A DNA stretch of 64,000 nucleotides from Pedobacter quisquiliarum (GTDB lineage: Bacteria > Bacteroidota > Bacteroidia > Sphingobacteriales > Sphingobacteriaceae). Each line of letters starts with the position of its first letter. Position 1 is the first letter of the stretch. Of this stretch, positions 43,660 to 52,739 are shown piece by piece. Under the pieces are notes generated by a model. It searched no databases. It saw nothing but the letters and a program-made list of their open reading frames with translations, and was not told the DNA's origin. The stretch lies in contig NZ_BMIL01000001.1 of assembly GCF_014642175.1 (NCBI RefSeq), positions 372,001 to 436,000 of the forward strand, read 5' to 3'. The position numbers and the translations under genes were made by a program.

Positions 43660-43803
43660 CTATTTCTCTTTCTTTGTCACTTTGGTTTGTTTAGCATCTT
43701 TAGACGATATGACGTCTTGAGCTTCAACACCTTTAGCTTTCTTTGTGTCCTTTTTCTCTTCGCTGGTCGTTGTGCCTTTTGCACTTTCTGTTTGCTTTGC
43801 CAT
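43660..43803 (-). CDS. Lys-rich 47-residue small protein
   Basis: An ATG at 43803 opens a 47-codon frame ending TAG at 43660. The product starts MAKQTESAKGTTTSEEKKDTKK and ends TKVTKKEK; it is almost all Lys, Thr, Glu, Asp and Ala, and probably disordered. Support: ATG start, a clean stop, and a strong terminator 21 bases downstream. It lies 59 bases after the mlaD stop on the same strand. Function unknown; such proteins may bind nucleic acid or act as osmotic or desiccation protectants, but I have no evidence for either. Confidence 0.65.
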   Translation of the reverse strand: MAKQTESAKGTTTSEEKKDTKKAKGVEAQDVISSKDAKQTKVTKKEK

Positions 43804-43862
43804 ATCTGTTATCGGTTTTTCAAGTAGAACAACCTGAATATAGAATGGTTTGAGAAAAATCG

Positions 43863-44852
43863 CTACTGCTGTTCCTTGGCAGCTTTCGCTTCTTCCTTCG
43901 CACGCTTTTTAAAGAAGCCACGGAATAAGAAATTGCTTTGTAGCGCTTCAAGGTCTTCATCCAGTTTCTTAGAACTGGTTTCCAGATTATTCATGATAGC
44001 GCGTACCTGATCAGCTGTTTGCTTGTCATTCAAAAGCAGGCCTGCGGCATTATCAGACTGCGTTAATTTAGCTGATGCTGCATTAAGGTTCTCTGTCATT
44101 GCTGAAGCTGCCCTGGCGGTTTTCTGAAGTTCATTAACGGAACGACTCAATTGCGCGAAAACAGCTGTATCCGTTAACAAATTATCTGCAAGGCCACCTT
44201 TGGTGTTTAAGGTTTTGCTGAACTGATTAAGTTCTCTGGCCATTCTGTCCGTAGATGCTGTTGTGCGCTCCAGGTTGGTTACAATCCTTCTGAAGTTGTT
44301 TGCGATCTTTTCATCAGATAACAATGCTCCTGCTGATCCTTTACCCTCCACAAGTCCGCGGGCAAGTGTTTTAAAGTCGCCGGTAATGTCTACCAGGTTC
44401 TTGTTGTTCACCTGAAAGGTCTTCATGATATCGTCCGTAGATAGGGTGGTGGACACCTGAAGTCTGTCGCCATCTTCAATAAAAGGGTATTTGGGATTAC
44501 CACCATTAATCACGATGATCTTGTTACCGATTAAACCATCAGAACTGATGCTTGCCGTTGCATCCTTGTGAATGTACTTGTGCGCTTCTTCTTCAACACT
44601 GATAAAGACCTGAACTTCTGACTTGCCATAGAACTGAATCTTTTTGATGGTGCCGACTTTAACACCTGAATACCAGACGTTGTTACCTGTTTTTAAGCCT
44701 TGTATATCAGAGAAGACTACATTTAAAGTAAAGCTCTTTACAAAAGTCTTACGCTGCCCACCAAGGGTGAATATTGCCAATATGAAGATCACCAGGCCGA
44801 TGAATATAAAAATACCTACCGTGATCTGTTTACGGTTGTCTGATTGTGCCAT
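43863..44852 (-). CDS. mlaD: MlaD-family lipid-transport substrate-binding protein
   Basis: Membrane-anchored MCE-domain protein of 329 residues, the periplasmic part of the MlaFED-type lipid transporter. One N-terminal membrane span (about 10-30) is followed by the MCE domain: VVFSDIQGLKTGNNVWYSGVKVGTIKKIQFYGKSEVQVFISVE...DATASISSDGLIGNKIIVINGG. The rest is long and helical and extends well beyond the short E. coli MlaD, as is usual in Bacteroidota. Three bases after the mlaF gene. Directly follows the ATPase in the operon mlaE-mlaF-mlaD. Confidence 0.9.
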   Translation of the reverse strand: MAQSDNRKQITVGIFIFIGLVIFILAIFTLGGQRKTFVKSFTLNVVFSDIQGLKTGNNVWYSGVKVGTIKKIQFYGKSEVQVFISVEEEAHKYIHKDATASISSDGLIGNKIIVINGGNPKYPFIEDGDRLQVSTTLSTDDIMKTFQVNNKNLVDITGDFKTLARGLVEGKGSAGALLSDEKIANNFRRIVTNLERTTASTDRMARELNQFSKTLNTKGGLADNLLTDTAVFAQLSRSVNELQKTARAASAMTENLNAASAKLTQSDNAAGLLLNDKQTADQVRAIMNNLETSSKKLDEDLEALQSNFLFRGFFKKRAKEEAKAAKEQQ

Positions 44853-44855
44853 GTT

Positions 44856-45629
44856 TTATTTTATAAAGTTGTAATCGTAAAAAGGTTTAACCCTTTCGTC
44901 ATTTGTGTCAAATACTTCATCAAAAGAGCCTTGTCGCTCAAATTTTCCATCCAGCAGCATCGCTACGCGGTTACCCACGGCTCTTGCACAGGTTAAATCG
45001 TGTGTGATGATGATGGAACTTGTTTTATAGCGCTCCTGAACTTCGTTGATCAGGCTGTTAATCTCCAGACAGGTGATCGGATCAAGTCCTGCTGTAGGTT
45101 CGTCGTAAAGCATGATCTTGGGCTGCAGGATCAATGTCCGGGCAATGCCTATCCGCTTACGCTGACCACCGGATAACTCAGATGGCATCTGGTTGATCGC
45201 CTGTAATAAGCCCACTGCATCCAGTGTAGATTCTACGGCGTGGTTAACTTCTGCCTTTGTGATGCCTTTACGGTTGCGGACCAGTGGAAACTCCAGGTTC
45301 TCCCGAACCGTCATACTATCATATAGTGCACTGTTCTGAAAGGAGAAACCAACATCCAGTCGCAGTGCAAGCAGTTCTTTATAGCTAATCTCATCAACAG
45401 TATTGCCCAGCACCCGCACCAATCCGTTATCTGGCTTTAGCAATCCAATGATAATTTTAATCAGTACTGATTTCCCGGTACCGGATTTTCCAAGAACCAC
45501 GAGGTTCTCGCCACGGTACAGGTTTAGATCTACACCGCGCAGTACATGAAAATTCCCGAACGACTTTGTCAGTCCTTTGATCTCGATAACCTTCTCGAGG
45601 TTGGGATCGGTTATTGGTCTTGATTTCAT
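44856..45629 (-). CDS. mlaF: ABC transporter ATPase of the Mla system
   Basis: ATPase of 257 residues: Walker A GKSGTGKS, Q-loop FSFQNSALYDSMTV, signature LSGGQRKR, Walker B IMLYDEPTAGLD and the switch His in ITHDLT. LSGGQRKRIGIART is characteristic of MlaF-type proteins. It powers phospholipid movement between the membranes with MlaE and MlaD. Nine bases after mlaE and three before mlaD. Confidence 0.93.
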   Translation of the reverse strand: MKSRPITDPNLEKVIEIKGLTKSFGNFHVLRGVDLNLYRGENLVVLGKSGTGKSVLIKIIIGLLKPDNGLVRVLGNTVDEISYKELLALRLDVGFSFQNSALYDSMTVRENLEFPLVRNRKGITKAEVNHAVESTLDAVGLLQAINQMPSELSGGQRKRIGIARTLILQPKIMLYDEPTAGLDPITCLEINSLINEVQERYKTSSIIITHDLTCARAVGNRVAMLLDGKFERQGSFDEVFDTNDERVKPFYDYNFIK

Positions 45630-45638
45630 ACGAGTAGA

Positions 45639-46445
45639 TTAGGATCTGAATAAACCAAAAAACTGAACAGAGATAACTTCCTCGATAAAGATCAGGAACA
45701 TGGAAATAACTACGGCTGAGTTTGCCGCTTTACCTACACCCTCCGTTCCCTTGGACGAATTATAGCCCTGGTAGCATCCAACAATGCCGATGGTGAAACC
45801 AAAGACAATAGCTTTGACAGTAGAAGCGGTGATATCTAAAAATGTAATCTGATCGAGTGATGCCTGGAAGAAAAGTTTAGCACTGGTTTCTTCAAACATC
45901 GCTACGTTTAGGAGGGCACCAAGCATGCCGATCATTCCGGTATAGAAGGAGAGGATGGGTATGGTGATGGTGGCAGCAAGTACGCGAGTTGCAACCAGGA
46001 ATTTAAAAGGGTTGGTTGCCGATACTTCCATAGCATCGATCTGCTCGGTTACCCGCATGGACCCCAGTTCGGCACCAATGCTGGAGCCAACTTTACCTGC
46101 GGCAATTAAGCCGGTCAATAAGGGTGCAAGTGTTCTAAGTAATGCAATGCCGACAAGCGAGGGCAACCAGGATGTGGCGCCAAATTCTGCTAATGATGGT
46201 CGGGATTGCTTTGTAAATACGACACCGGTAATGAATCCGGTGGTGGAGATTAGCAGTGCTGAGCGGTAGCCAATCTCATAACATTGCCGTAGTAGTTCTT
46301 TTCCTTCGAAAGGTGGGAGAAATGCTTCTTTGAAGAACCGGGCAATAAAGCTGTATACCTCGGCCAGGGTGATAAACATCCGCGAAATGAGTCCCGGTTT
46401 TTTATCTGCCTGCTCCGGTACAACGGGAGTTTCAGTGTTATCCAT
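45639..46445 (-). CDS. mlaE: MlaE-family lipid ABC transporter permease
   Basis: A 268-residue permease of the MlaE family. FTLGLVLVLQ-like and GLIAAGKVGSSIGAELGSMRVTEQIDAMEVSATNPFKFLVATRVLA is the diagnostic conserved block (EQIDAMEVSA), followed by GALLN and the VKAIVFGFTIGIVGCYQGYNSSKGTEGVGKAANSAVV end. Several membrane spans. The N-terminal about 45 residues are a charged tail. First gene of the operon; its promoter is in the gap to pta. Confidence 0.92.
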   Translation of the reverse strand: MDNTETPVVPEQADKKPGLISRMFITLAEVYSFIARFFKEAFLPPFEGKELLRQCYEIGYRSALLISTTGFITGVVFTKQSRPSLAEFGATSWLPSLVGIALLRTLAPLLTGLIAAGKVGSSIGAELGSMRVTEQIDAMEVSATNPFKFLVATRVLAATITIPILSFYTGMIGMLGALLNVAMFEETSAKLFFQASLDQITFLDITASTVKAIVFGFTIGIVGCYQGYNSSKGTEGVGKAANSAVVISMFLIFIEEVISVQFFGLFRS

Positions 46446-46629
46446 TCAATCTTTTTCTTTATCCTTACACGCCATTATCAAAGCATGCGCCAAGAATCGG
46501 TAAATATATTAACAGTATTGCAAAACATTGTAATTTCAACCTAATAATGGCTGCTGATGGTAAAACCCTCGGTTTAAACTGGTCTGTCCGCCAAAAAAAA
46601 TGCATATTGCCCGCTATAAACATCTTCTC

Positions 46630-48723
46630 ATGACTAAGAACATTTTTATAGCATCCGCGGAGCCTTACACCGGGAAATCCGTCATCGCCTTCGGCTTAAT
46701 CAACATGCTTCTCTCAAAAACGCAAAAGGTTGGTTACTTCAAGCCAATCATCGCTCAGGAAGATGCTGAATATAAGGAACAACACATTGAAGCGATTTTA
46801 GATTTCTTTAATTTACCAATTCAGTATAATGATACTTTCGCGTTCACACGGCAGCAGGTTTTGCACCAGCCGCAAACGGAAAATAGCAGTGAAATTATTG
46901 ATACCATCATCAGCAAATACAAGAAAGCGGAAGAGAACTATGAATTTACCGTCATAGAGGGTAGTGACTTTCTTGGAGAAGGCACCGCTTTCGAATTTGA
47001 GTCTAACGTACTTATTGCTAAGAACCTGGCCGCACCGGTACTCATTGTGGTTACTGGCGAACATAAATCTACGGCACAGGTGGTCAACACCGCCATTAAC
47101 ATCTACAGAAACTTTCAATCCAGGGATGTGCAGGTGCTCGGCATTGTTGTTAACATGGTGCGCCAGGAACATGTAGAAGATGTGAAACAGTTGCTATTAG
47201 CACAACTCCCTGCGGGACTTATGCTGACGGTTATTCCAATGGAAAGTGGATTGCAAAGTCCAACCATGAAAGAGATCTCCGATGCGCTGCATGGCAATGT
47301 ATTATTTGGAGAGGCGCTTCTGACGAATCAGGTCGACAATTTTGTAACCGGGGCCATGATGCTTCCAAACTTCCTGAATCACATTAAAGAGAATGTCCTG
47401 ATCGTTACGCCGGGTGACCGCGGCGACATCATCATCGGCGCCTTGCAGGCAAATCAATCGACCAGTTATCCAAAAGTTGCCGGTATTGTACTCACTGTTG
47501 GCAGCATACCGGATCAGCCAGTCATGAAGCTGATCGAAGGTTTGCAGACCGTCATGCCGATCATCAGTGTGAAAACGGGAACTTTTGAGACCAGCAACGC
47601 CATCGGGCATATCCATTCGCGCATTACCAAAGACAATAAAAAGAAGATAGAGCTGGCCATTCAGGTATTTGAAAAGTACGTGGATCTGAAGGCTCTAGAT
47701 GATAGAATTATCACCTTCACACCAGAAGGTATTACGCCACATATGTTCCAGTACCAACTGGTGAAAAGGGCGAAAAGTATTAAGAAACATATTGTACTGC
47801 CAGAAGGAAATGATGATCGGGTGCTTAAAGCAGCTGCGCGAATCATGAGTCAGGATCTGGTAGAGCTCACCATTCTGGGGGATGCCACAGAAATCGGGCT
47901 GTCGCTTAAGCGTTTGGGCCTGAATCTGGATCTGAATGCGGTTCATATTGTCAATCCAAAAACCTCCGCCCATTACGATGATTATGTGCAAACCTTGTAT
48001 GAGTTGCGCAAGAACAAGAATGTGAATCTGGAGATGGCAACCGACATGATGACGGATGTATCATACTTCGGAACGATGATGGTACATAAAGGGCATGCAG
48101 ATGGGATGGTTTCTGGTGCCGTCCATACGACGCAGCACACCATCCGTCCGGCACTGCAGTTCATTAAAACGCGGCCAGGCGTATCAGTGGTATCTTCCGT
48201 ATTTTTTATGTGCCTACCGGAAAGGGTGGCCGTGTTTGGCGACTGTGCCGTAAATCCAAATCCTACAGCAGCGGAGCTTGCGGAGATTGCCATTTCCTCT
48301 GCGGAAAGCAGCATTCGTTTTGGTATTGAGCCTCGCATTGCCATGTTATCGTACTCCTCTGGAAGTTCGGGTGCCGGAGAAGATGTGGAGCGGGTACGTG
48401 AAGCGACCAACATTGTGCGCGAACGCAGGCCTGACCTGAAGATTGAAGGGCCGATACAGTACGATGCTGCCGTTGACCCAGCTGTTGGTCAGCAAAAGCT
48501 TCCGGGATCGGAAGTTGCCGGCCGGGCGAGTGTATTGATTTTCCCAGACTTGAATACCGGGAACAACACTTACAAAGCCGTACAAAGAGAAACCGGCGCA
48601 TTGGCCATAGGACCGATGCTGCAGGGATTAAACAAGCCAATAAATGATTTGAGCCGGGGTTGTACTGTGGATGACATCTTTAATACGGTTGTTATCACTG
48701 CAATCCAGTGCCAGGAAGTATAA
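46630..48723 (+). CDS. pta: Phosphate acetyltransferase
   Basis: Long-form Pta (697 residues from ATG 46630) interconverting acetyl-CoA and acetyl phosphate. The N-terminal BioD-like domain starts IFIASAEPYTGKSVIAFGLI; a DRTGG domain follows (ENVLIVTPGDRGDIIIGALQAN), then the catalytic PTA_PTB domain (HIVLPEGNDDRVLKAAARI...DGMVSGAVHTTQHTIRPALQFIKTRPG...GPIQYDAAVDP). I prefer ATG 46630 over 46600 because the P-loop-like start follows at once. Ten bases before ackA; the two form the acetate overflow pathway. Confidence 0.95.
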   Translation: MTKNIFIASAEPYTGKSVIAFGLINMLLSKTQKVGYFKPIIAQEDAEYKEQHIEAILDFFNLPIQYNDTFAFTRQQVLHQPQTENSSEIIDTIISKYKKAEENYEFTVIEGSDFLGEGTAFEFESNVLIAKNLAAPVLIVVTGEHKSTAQVVNTAINIYRNFQSRDVQVLGIVVNMVRQEHVEDVKQLLLAQLPAGLMLTVIPMESGLQSPTMKEISDALHGNVLFGEALLTNQVDNFVTGAMMLPNFLNHIKENVLIVTPGDRGDIIIGALQANQSTSYPKVAGIVLTVGSIPDQPVMKLIEGLQTVMPIISVKTGTFETSNAIGHIHSRITKDNKKKIELAIQVFEKYVDLKALDDRIITFTPEGITPHMFQYQLVKRAKSIKKHIVLPEGNDDRVLKAAARIMSQDLVELTILGDATEIGLSLKRLGLNLDLNAVHIVNPKTSAHYDDYVQTLYELRKNKNVNLEMATDMMTDVSYFGTMMVHKGHADGMVSGAVHTTQHTIRPALQFIKTRPGVSVVSSVFFMCLPERVAVFGDCAVNPNPTAAELAEIAISSAESSIRFGIEPRIAMLSYSSGSSGAGEDVERVREATNIVRERRPDLKIEGPIQYDAAVDPAVGQQKLPGSEVAGRASVLIFPDLNTGNNTYKAVQRETGALAIGPMLQGLNKPINDLSRGCTVDDIFNTVVITAIQCQEV

Positions 48724-48733
48724 TATATAATAG

Positions 48734-49864
48734 ATGAAAATCCTAGTGATAAATTCGGGAAGCAGTTCCTTGAAGTATCAGTTTTTTAACATGCCAGCCA
48801 CGGACCCGCTCGCTACGGGTTTGGTAGAAAGAATAGGCCTGCCTGGCTCCACGGTAACGAACCACGGAGAGGCCTTGAAGGAAGTCCTGAATGCACTAAG
48901 TGCTAAAGGTATTATCCATGGACCAGATGATGTTGACCTTGTTGGCCACCGGGTAGTACATGGTGGTGAGAAATTCTGCCGAGGGACGGAGATTACGCCC
49001 GACGTTAAAGAGGAGATCAAAGCATTATTCTCGCTGGCACCCCTGCATAATCAGGTAAGTTATACCTGTATTGAGGTCGCTGAACATACTTTCCCAAAAG
49101 CGAAGCAGGTTGCTGTATTTGATACGGCTTTCCATCATACGCTGCCGGATTATGCCCATCGCTATGCAATTCCTAAATCGTACTATGATGATTACGGCGT
49201 GCGGGTGTACGGATTCCACGGGACGAGCCATAAGAATGTTGCCGGACAGGCGATGAAATATCTGGGAAATCCTGAAGCCAAGCTGATTACCCTGCACCTG
49301 GGTAATGGCTGCAGCGCAGCAGCGGTTAAAGCAGGCAAGTCTATCGATACAAGTATGGGTTTTGGGCCCTTAAGTGGCTTGGTAATGGGCACACGCTCTG
49401 GTGACATCGATCCTTCAGTTGTGTTTCACCTGATCGATCAGGAAAACTTTACCGTTGCACAGGTGAGTAACTTGCTTAATAAAGGTGCCGGACTGTTGGG
49501 CATGGCTGGGTCAAACGACTTGCGCGATGTGCACAAGTTTGCAGATCAGGGATCGGCAGAAGCTGCACTAGCGCTTCAACTCTATGCATACCGCATCAAG
49601 AAATTCATTGGTGCTTATGCGGCCGTATTAAATGGTGTAGATGCAATTGTATTTACCGGTGGCGTAGGGGAGAATGATCGGGTGATGCGCAAAATGGTCT
49701 GTGAGTCGCTCGAGTACCTCGGCATTGCCTTCGATAGCGAGAAGAATAAATCCGGAAGCGGACAGGTTTTTGAAATTAACGAGGCAGGCGCCAAGGTGAA
49801 AATTCTGGTTGCGAAAACCAATGAAGAACTTGAAATCGCAAACGAATGTTATGCATTGTTTTAA
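48734..49864 (+). CDS. ackA: Acetate kinase
   Basis: Makes acetate and ATP from acetyl phosphate. The N-terminus MKILVINSGSSSLKYQFF is the signature; GHRVVHGG, FHGTSHKNVA, LHLGNGCSAAAVKAGKSIDTSMGFGPLSGLVMGTRSGDIDP and FTGGVGEND follow. At 376 residues it is a little shorter than the usual 400 but complete in motifs. Operon with pta; followed by a terminator. Confidence 0.95.
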   Translation: MKILVINSGSSSLKYQFFNMPATDPLATGLVERIGLPGSTVTNHGEALKEVLNALSAKGIIHGPDDVDLVGHRVVHGGEKFCRGTEITPDVKEEIKALFSLAPLHNQVSYTCIEVAEHTFPKAKQVAVFDTAFHHTLPDYAHRYAIPKSYYDDYGVRVYGFHGTSHKNVAGQAMKYLGNPEAKLITLHLGNGCSAAAVKAGKSIDTSMGFGPLSGLVMGTRSGDIDPSVVFHLIDQENFTVAQVSNLLNKGAGLLGMAGSNDLRDVHKFADQGSAEAALALQLYAYRIKKFIGAYAAVLNGVDAIVFTGGVGENDRVMRKMVCESLEYLGIAFDSEKNKSGSGQVFEINEAGAKVKILVAKTNEELEIANECYALF

Positions 49865-49890
49865 TGCAGTTTACATAACGAATAAAAAAA

Positions 49891-49918
49891 GGAGACCAGG
49901 TAAATGGTCTCTTTTTTT
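49891..49918 (+). terminator. Terminator after ackA
   Basis: GGAGACCA pairs with TGGTCTCT (one G-T pair) around a short loop, followed by seven T; on the other strand the A-run 5' of the stem gives a T-run, so it may also end the convergent esterase gene. It lies 26 bases after the ackA stop. Confidence 0.8.
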
Positions 49919-50564
49919 ATGATTGCTCCAGCGCAACTTTTGGAGTGAAGATCAGCTTATTTGCAAGTGCTATTTCTTCATCCGTGATGTTGTGCGGCTT
50001 ACCAGGGTGGGCGACAACGGTGATTTTTGCATGCATGCGCTCGAGCTGGCATCCAGAATCTTTTACACGCCGTAGCGGCACATGATGGTCAGGATTGCTC
50101 GTCGAAATCAGAATGGGTGTTTCTTTGAAATCACCTTCATATTGGGTTTCGAGCAGTTCCGCGCCAATGAGCCCCCCGGTAAATGCAACGACACCAGCAT
50201 AGCGGGTTGCATTTCGGCTGACGTATTCCAGGGTGAGACAAGCCCCCTGTGAGAAGCCCAGAAAGTAGATGTTCGCTTTCGGGATACCTGCTTCCACCAC
50301 CTGTGAAACAAGGGAATCAACCATTGCAAGTGCCTCGTCTAATGCTGGCTGATTTGTTTCTACAGGCGCAATGAAGCTATTTGGGTACCAGGTATGATGC
50401 GGTGCCTGAAGGGCCAGCAGTGCTGTATGTTCCGGCAGACTCAAGTAAGCGGCAAGTGGCAGGATACTTGCCGCACTGGCGCCCCGGCCATGTATCATGA
50501 TCAGCGCCTGGGCCGCACCATTTAAAGGTGTGCCGGCGGCGATGTAGTTATTTTCAATTTCCAT
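49917..50564 (-). CDS. Carboxylesterase/phospholipase-family hydrolase, MhqD-like
   Basis: Alpha/beta hydrolase of 215 residues. Ser nucleophile in YFLGFSQGACLTLEY (about 103-117), Asp in SNPDHHVPL, His in GKPHNITDEE. LIMIHGRGASAASILPLA has the oxyanion Gly. It starts 30 bases after the dioxygenase gene in the same direction. In Bacillus subtilis the MhqR regulon pairs such a hydrolase (MhqD) with a glyoxalase-fold dioxygenase (MhqO) against quinones; the pairing here supports a similar role, as inference. Confidence 0.85.
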   Translation of the reverse strand: MEIENNYIAAGTPLNGAAQALIMIHGRGASAASILPLAAYLSLPEHTALLALQAPHHTWYPNSFIAPVETNQPALDEALAMVDSLVSQVVEAGIPKANIYFLGFSQGACLTLEYVSRNATRYAGVVAFTGGLIGAELLETQYEGDFKETPILISTSNPDHHVPLRRVKDSGCQLERMHAKITVVAHPGKPHNITDEEIALANKLIFTPKVALEQS

Positions 50565-50594
50565 GTGTTTGGATATTACAATGTTAAAACACTA

Positions 50595-51530
50595 CTAAAC
50601 CAGTTTTGGAAGGATCTGCTCAATCTCCGCACGATGTTGTTCATACTGCTCCGGCAGCATCAAATGCGTGCCAAGGGCGTCCTTTGCTTCATCAACGGTG
50701 AACCCCGGATTATCGGTTGCGATTTCAAACAGCACGCCTCCAGGTTCGCGGAAGTACAAAGAATAGAAGTAGTTCCTGTCGATCTTTTCTGTGATGTTCA
50801 GGCCCTTAGCGGCAATCTTATCTCTGTAATACATCAGCGTTGCTTCATCTTTCACCCGGAAGGCAACATGATGCACAGAACCACCGGCCACATGGCCTGC
50901 AGCTTCACCTGGCGCTTCAACAAGATCCACAATCGCTGCGTTTGGTACATTGTCTGTAATGAACCTGGATCTGTTCACAACCTGTTCCTGTAGGTGGTAG
51001 CCCAGGATCTCGGTCAGTACTTCAGCGGTTTTCGCGATTTTATTGCTGGTGATTGTTACATGGTGAAAACCACGAACGGCGCGTTCTGCATTGATATCGT
51101 CGGTTGTCCATGCTGTCCTTTGATCTTCAACTTTCGCCACCGTAAGTTCAAACTTTAAACCATCGGGGTCGAGAAAGGTTAAGTATTGCTCGCCGAACTT
51201 TTCTGCAACCTTGTTATATATTACATGATGATCGTCAAGTCGTTTTTGCCAGAATTCCAAACTTCCCGCAGGTACGCTGTAGCCAATTTCTGTGACTTGA
51301 CGGGTTCCCCGGCGACCAGATTGAATGCCTTCCCATGGGAAAAACGTTAGGATCGTACCCGGATCGCCGTTTTCATTTCCATAATAGAAGTGATAGGTAT
51401 TTGGGTCATCAAAGTTTACCGTTTTTTTAATGAATCTAAGACCCAGAACTTTAGTGTAAAAATCATAATTGGTTTTGGCTTTACCCGCTATTGCAGTGAT
51501 GTGGTGGAGGCCTAAGATTTGATTTTCCAT
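50595..51530 (-). CDS. Ring-cleaving dioxygenase, MhqO-like (glyoxalase fold)
   Basis: A 311-residue protein with two vicinal-oxygen-chelate domains. LGLHHITAIAGKAKTNYDFYTKVLGLRFIKKTVNFDDPNTYHFYYG opens the first and RGFHHVTITSNKIAKTAEVLTEILGYHLQEQ the second; SVHHVAFRVKDE and GVLFEIATDNPGF provide likely metal ligands (His, Glu). MhqO/YdfO-type enzymes act on hydroquinones and catechol-like compounds. It is the first gene of a two-gene unit with the MhqD-like hydrolase; the regulator is not adjacent. Confidence 0.86.
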   Translation of the reverse strand: MENQILGLHHITAIAGKAKTNYDFYTKVLGLRFIKKTVNFDDPNTYHFYYGNENGDPGTILTFFPWEGIQSGRRGTRQVTEIGYSVPAGSLEFWQKRLDDHHVIYNKVAEKFGEQYLTFLDPDGLKFELTVAKVEDQRTAWTTDDINAERAVRGFHHVTITSNKIAKTAEVLTEILGYHLQEQVVNRSRFITDNVPNAAIVDLVEAPGEAAGHVAGGSVHHVAFRVKDEATLMYYRDKIAAKGLNITEKIDRNYFYSLYFREPGGVLFEIATDNPGFTVDEAKDALGTHLMLPEQYEQHRAEIEQILPKLV

Positions 51531-51655
51531 GTTGATTTGTTTTGATGTTCAAATTTACCACTTGCATTTTGGCCAAATCTTACCATATCATAAGAAATGA
51601 ATACGATGTGGATTTGCGAACGCTGGAGCAAATCAGCCGGACTAATTGGAATTGT

Positions 51656-51680
51656 TACAAATAAGCAGCGCTTATTTGTA
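51656..51680. promoter_or_regulatory. Perfect inverted repeat between divergent mhqO-like gene and 51735
   Basis: TACAAATAAGC and GCTTATTTGTA form an 11-bp inverted repeat with a three-base centre. It sits in the divergent gap, about 125 bases from the mhqO-like start and 54 bases before the 51735 start. It has no T-tract typical of a terminator, so an operator for a dimeric regulator is the better guess. Confidence 0.45.
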
Positions 51681-51734
51681 CTTTAGTTTGGATTAAATCT
51701 AAATAATGCTAACATTTGTACATAATCACATTTA

Positions 51735-52100
51735 ATGAAGCCAAATACATACGTCCCTTCTTTAAACTGGAATAAAGTGTACGGAAACCACGCCGGAACC
51801 ATCTATCAATCTGATGAGGAGAAATGCTGGTTTATTGATTTTGCGGGGAAGATTGCACGTTTTGATTATCGTAACATTTTAAAGCTAAAAAAGGCTGTTT
51901 ACAACATCGATATAGAGGCATTACTCTTAAGCAATGATAAGTCTGGCGACCTGGAGATTATCTTCATTTGTGCTTGTGATCACTGCTATGTACTTTCTTT
52001 ATTGGAGATCATTGCCATCAAAGACCTGCTTCAGGGTACCTTTGTGATGTTGGAACTTAACCACATCATTCAGGATCGTTTACATCGCGTAATTGCTTAA
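51735..52100 (+). CDS. Conserved-looking 121-residue protein of unknown function
   Basis: A soluble, mixed alpha/beta protein beginning MKPNTYVPSLNWNKVYGNHAGTIYQSDEEKCWFIDFAGKIARFDYRN. It contains three Cys, two of them in FICACDHC, a CxxC arrangement that could bind metal or form a disulphide. I recognise no family. It is 94 bases before ferritin on the same strand, so co-expression is possible. Confidence 0.6.
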   Translation: MKPNTYVPSLNWNKVYGNHAGTIYQSDEEKCWFIDFAGKIARFDYRNILKLKKAVYNIDIEALLLSNDKSGDLEIIFICACDHCYVLSLLEIIAIKDLLQGTFVMLELNHIIQDRLHRVIA

Positions 52101-52194
52101 GCTTCTTTAGACTGCTTCCATATTTCTAATAAAAACCAGTTAATCCAATTGTAGCACTATTTTTGGTTTAAATCAGTTTTTAAACACAAGGAAT

Positions 52195-52728
52195 ATGAAA
52201 GATATCATGCGTATTAAATGCTTACTTTCTGCAGATGTAGAAGTATTGCTAAACCAGCAAATAAAAAAAGAGGCTCATTCTTCATCACTTTATCTTGCAA
52301 TGGCTTCTTGGTGCAATCGCAATGGATTTGATTATTCAGCGGATTACTTTTTTAAACAAGCAGAAGAGGAGCGCCTGCACCAACTAAAGTTCTATAAATA
52401 TGTATTAGACATGGGTGGTGTTGCGATATCTCCAGAGATCACCAATATAAAAAATGACTTCAACAGTTTCCGTGAGGTATTTGAAGAAGCATTGGAACAA
52501 GAAGTAAACATCACGCAGTCCATTAAAAACATTGCTGCCCGCTGTTATAAAGAATCTGATTTTGTCACTTTGGAATTTCTAAACTGGTTCTTCAAGGAAC
52601 AACGTGAAGAAGAATACAAAGCCAGACGTGCGCTGGAACTATTTGAAGTTATCGGCGAAGAAGGTACTGGAAGATGGGAAATTGACAAGCATGTGGGTAA
52701 AATTGAATATACCAGTGAGGCTGAATAA
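52195..52728 (+). CDS. ftnA: Ferritin
   Basis: Non-haem iron-storage ferritin of 177 residues that oxidises Fe(II) and stores it in a 24-subunit shell. Ferroxidase-site residues are visible: Glu26 in KKEAHSSSLYLAMASW, Glu59 and His62 in AEEERLHQLKFYKYV, and Glu residues in FEEALEQEVNI and FKEQREEEYK. Length is normal. It is followed after 11 bases by a small Cys/Lys-rich gene. Confidence 0.95.
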   Translation: MKDIMRIKCLLSADVEVLLNQQIKKEAHSSSLYLAMASWCNRNGFDYSADYFFKQAEEERLHQLKFYKYVLDMGGVAISPEITNIKNDFNSFREVFEEALEQEVNITQSIKNIAARCYKESDFVTLEFLNWFFKEQREEEYKARRALELFEVIGEEGTGRWEIDKHVGKIEYTSEAE

Positions 52729-52739
52729 TCCTGAAAATT

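Noticed and set aside
43440..43694. An 84-codon plus-strand frame after the baeRF terminator
   Set aside because: Starts inside the terminator T-run, crosses another terminator and the antisense small gene, and has no protein-like pattern.
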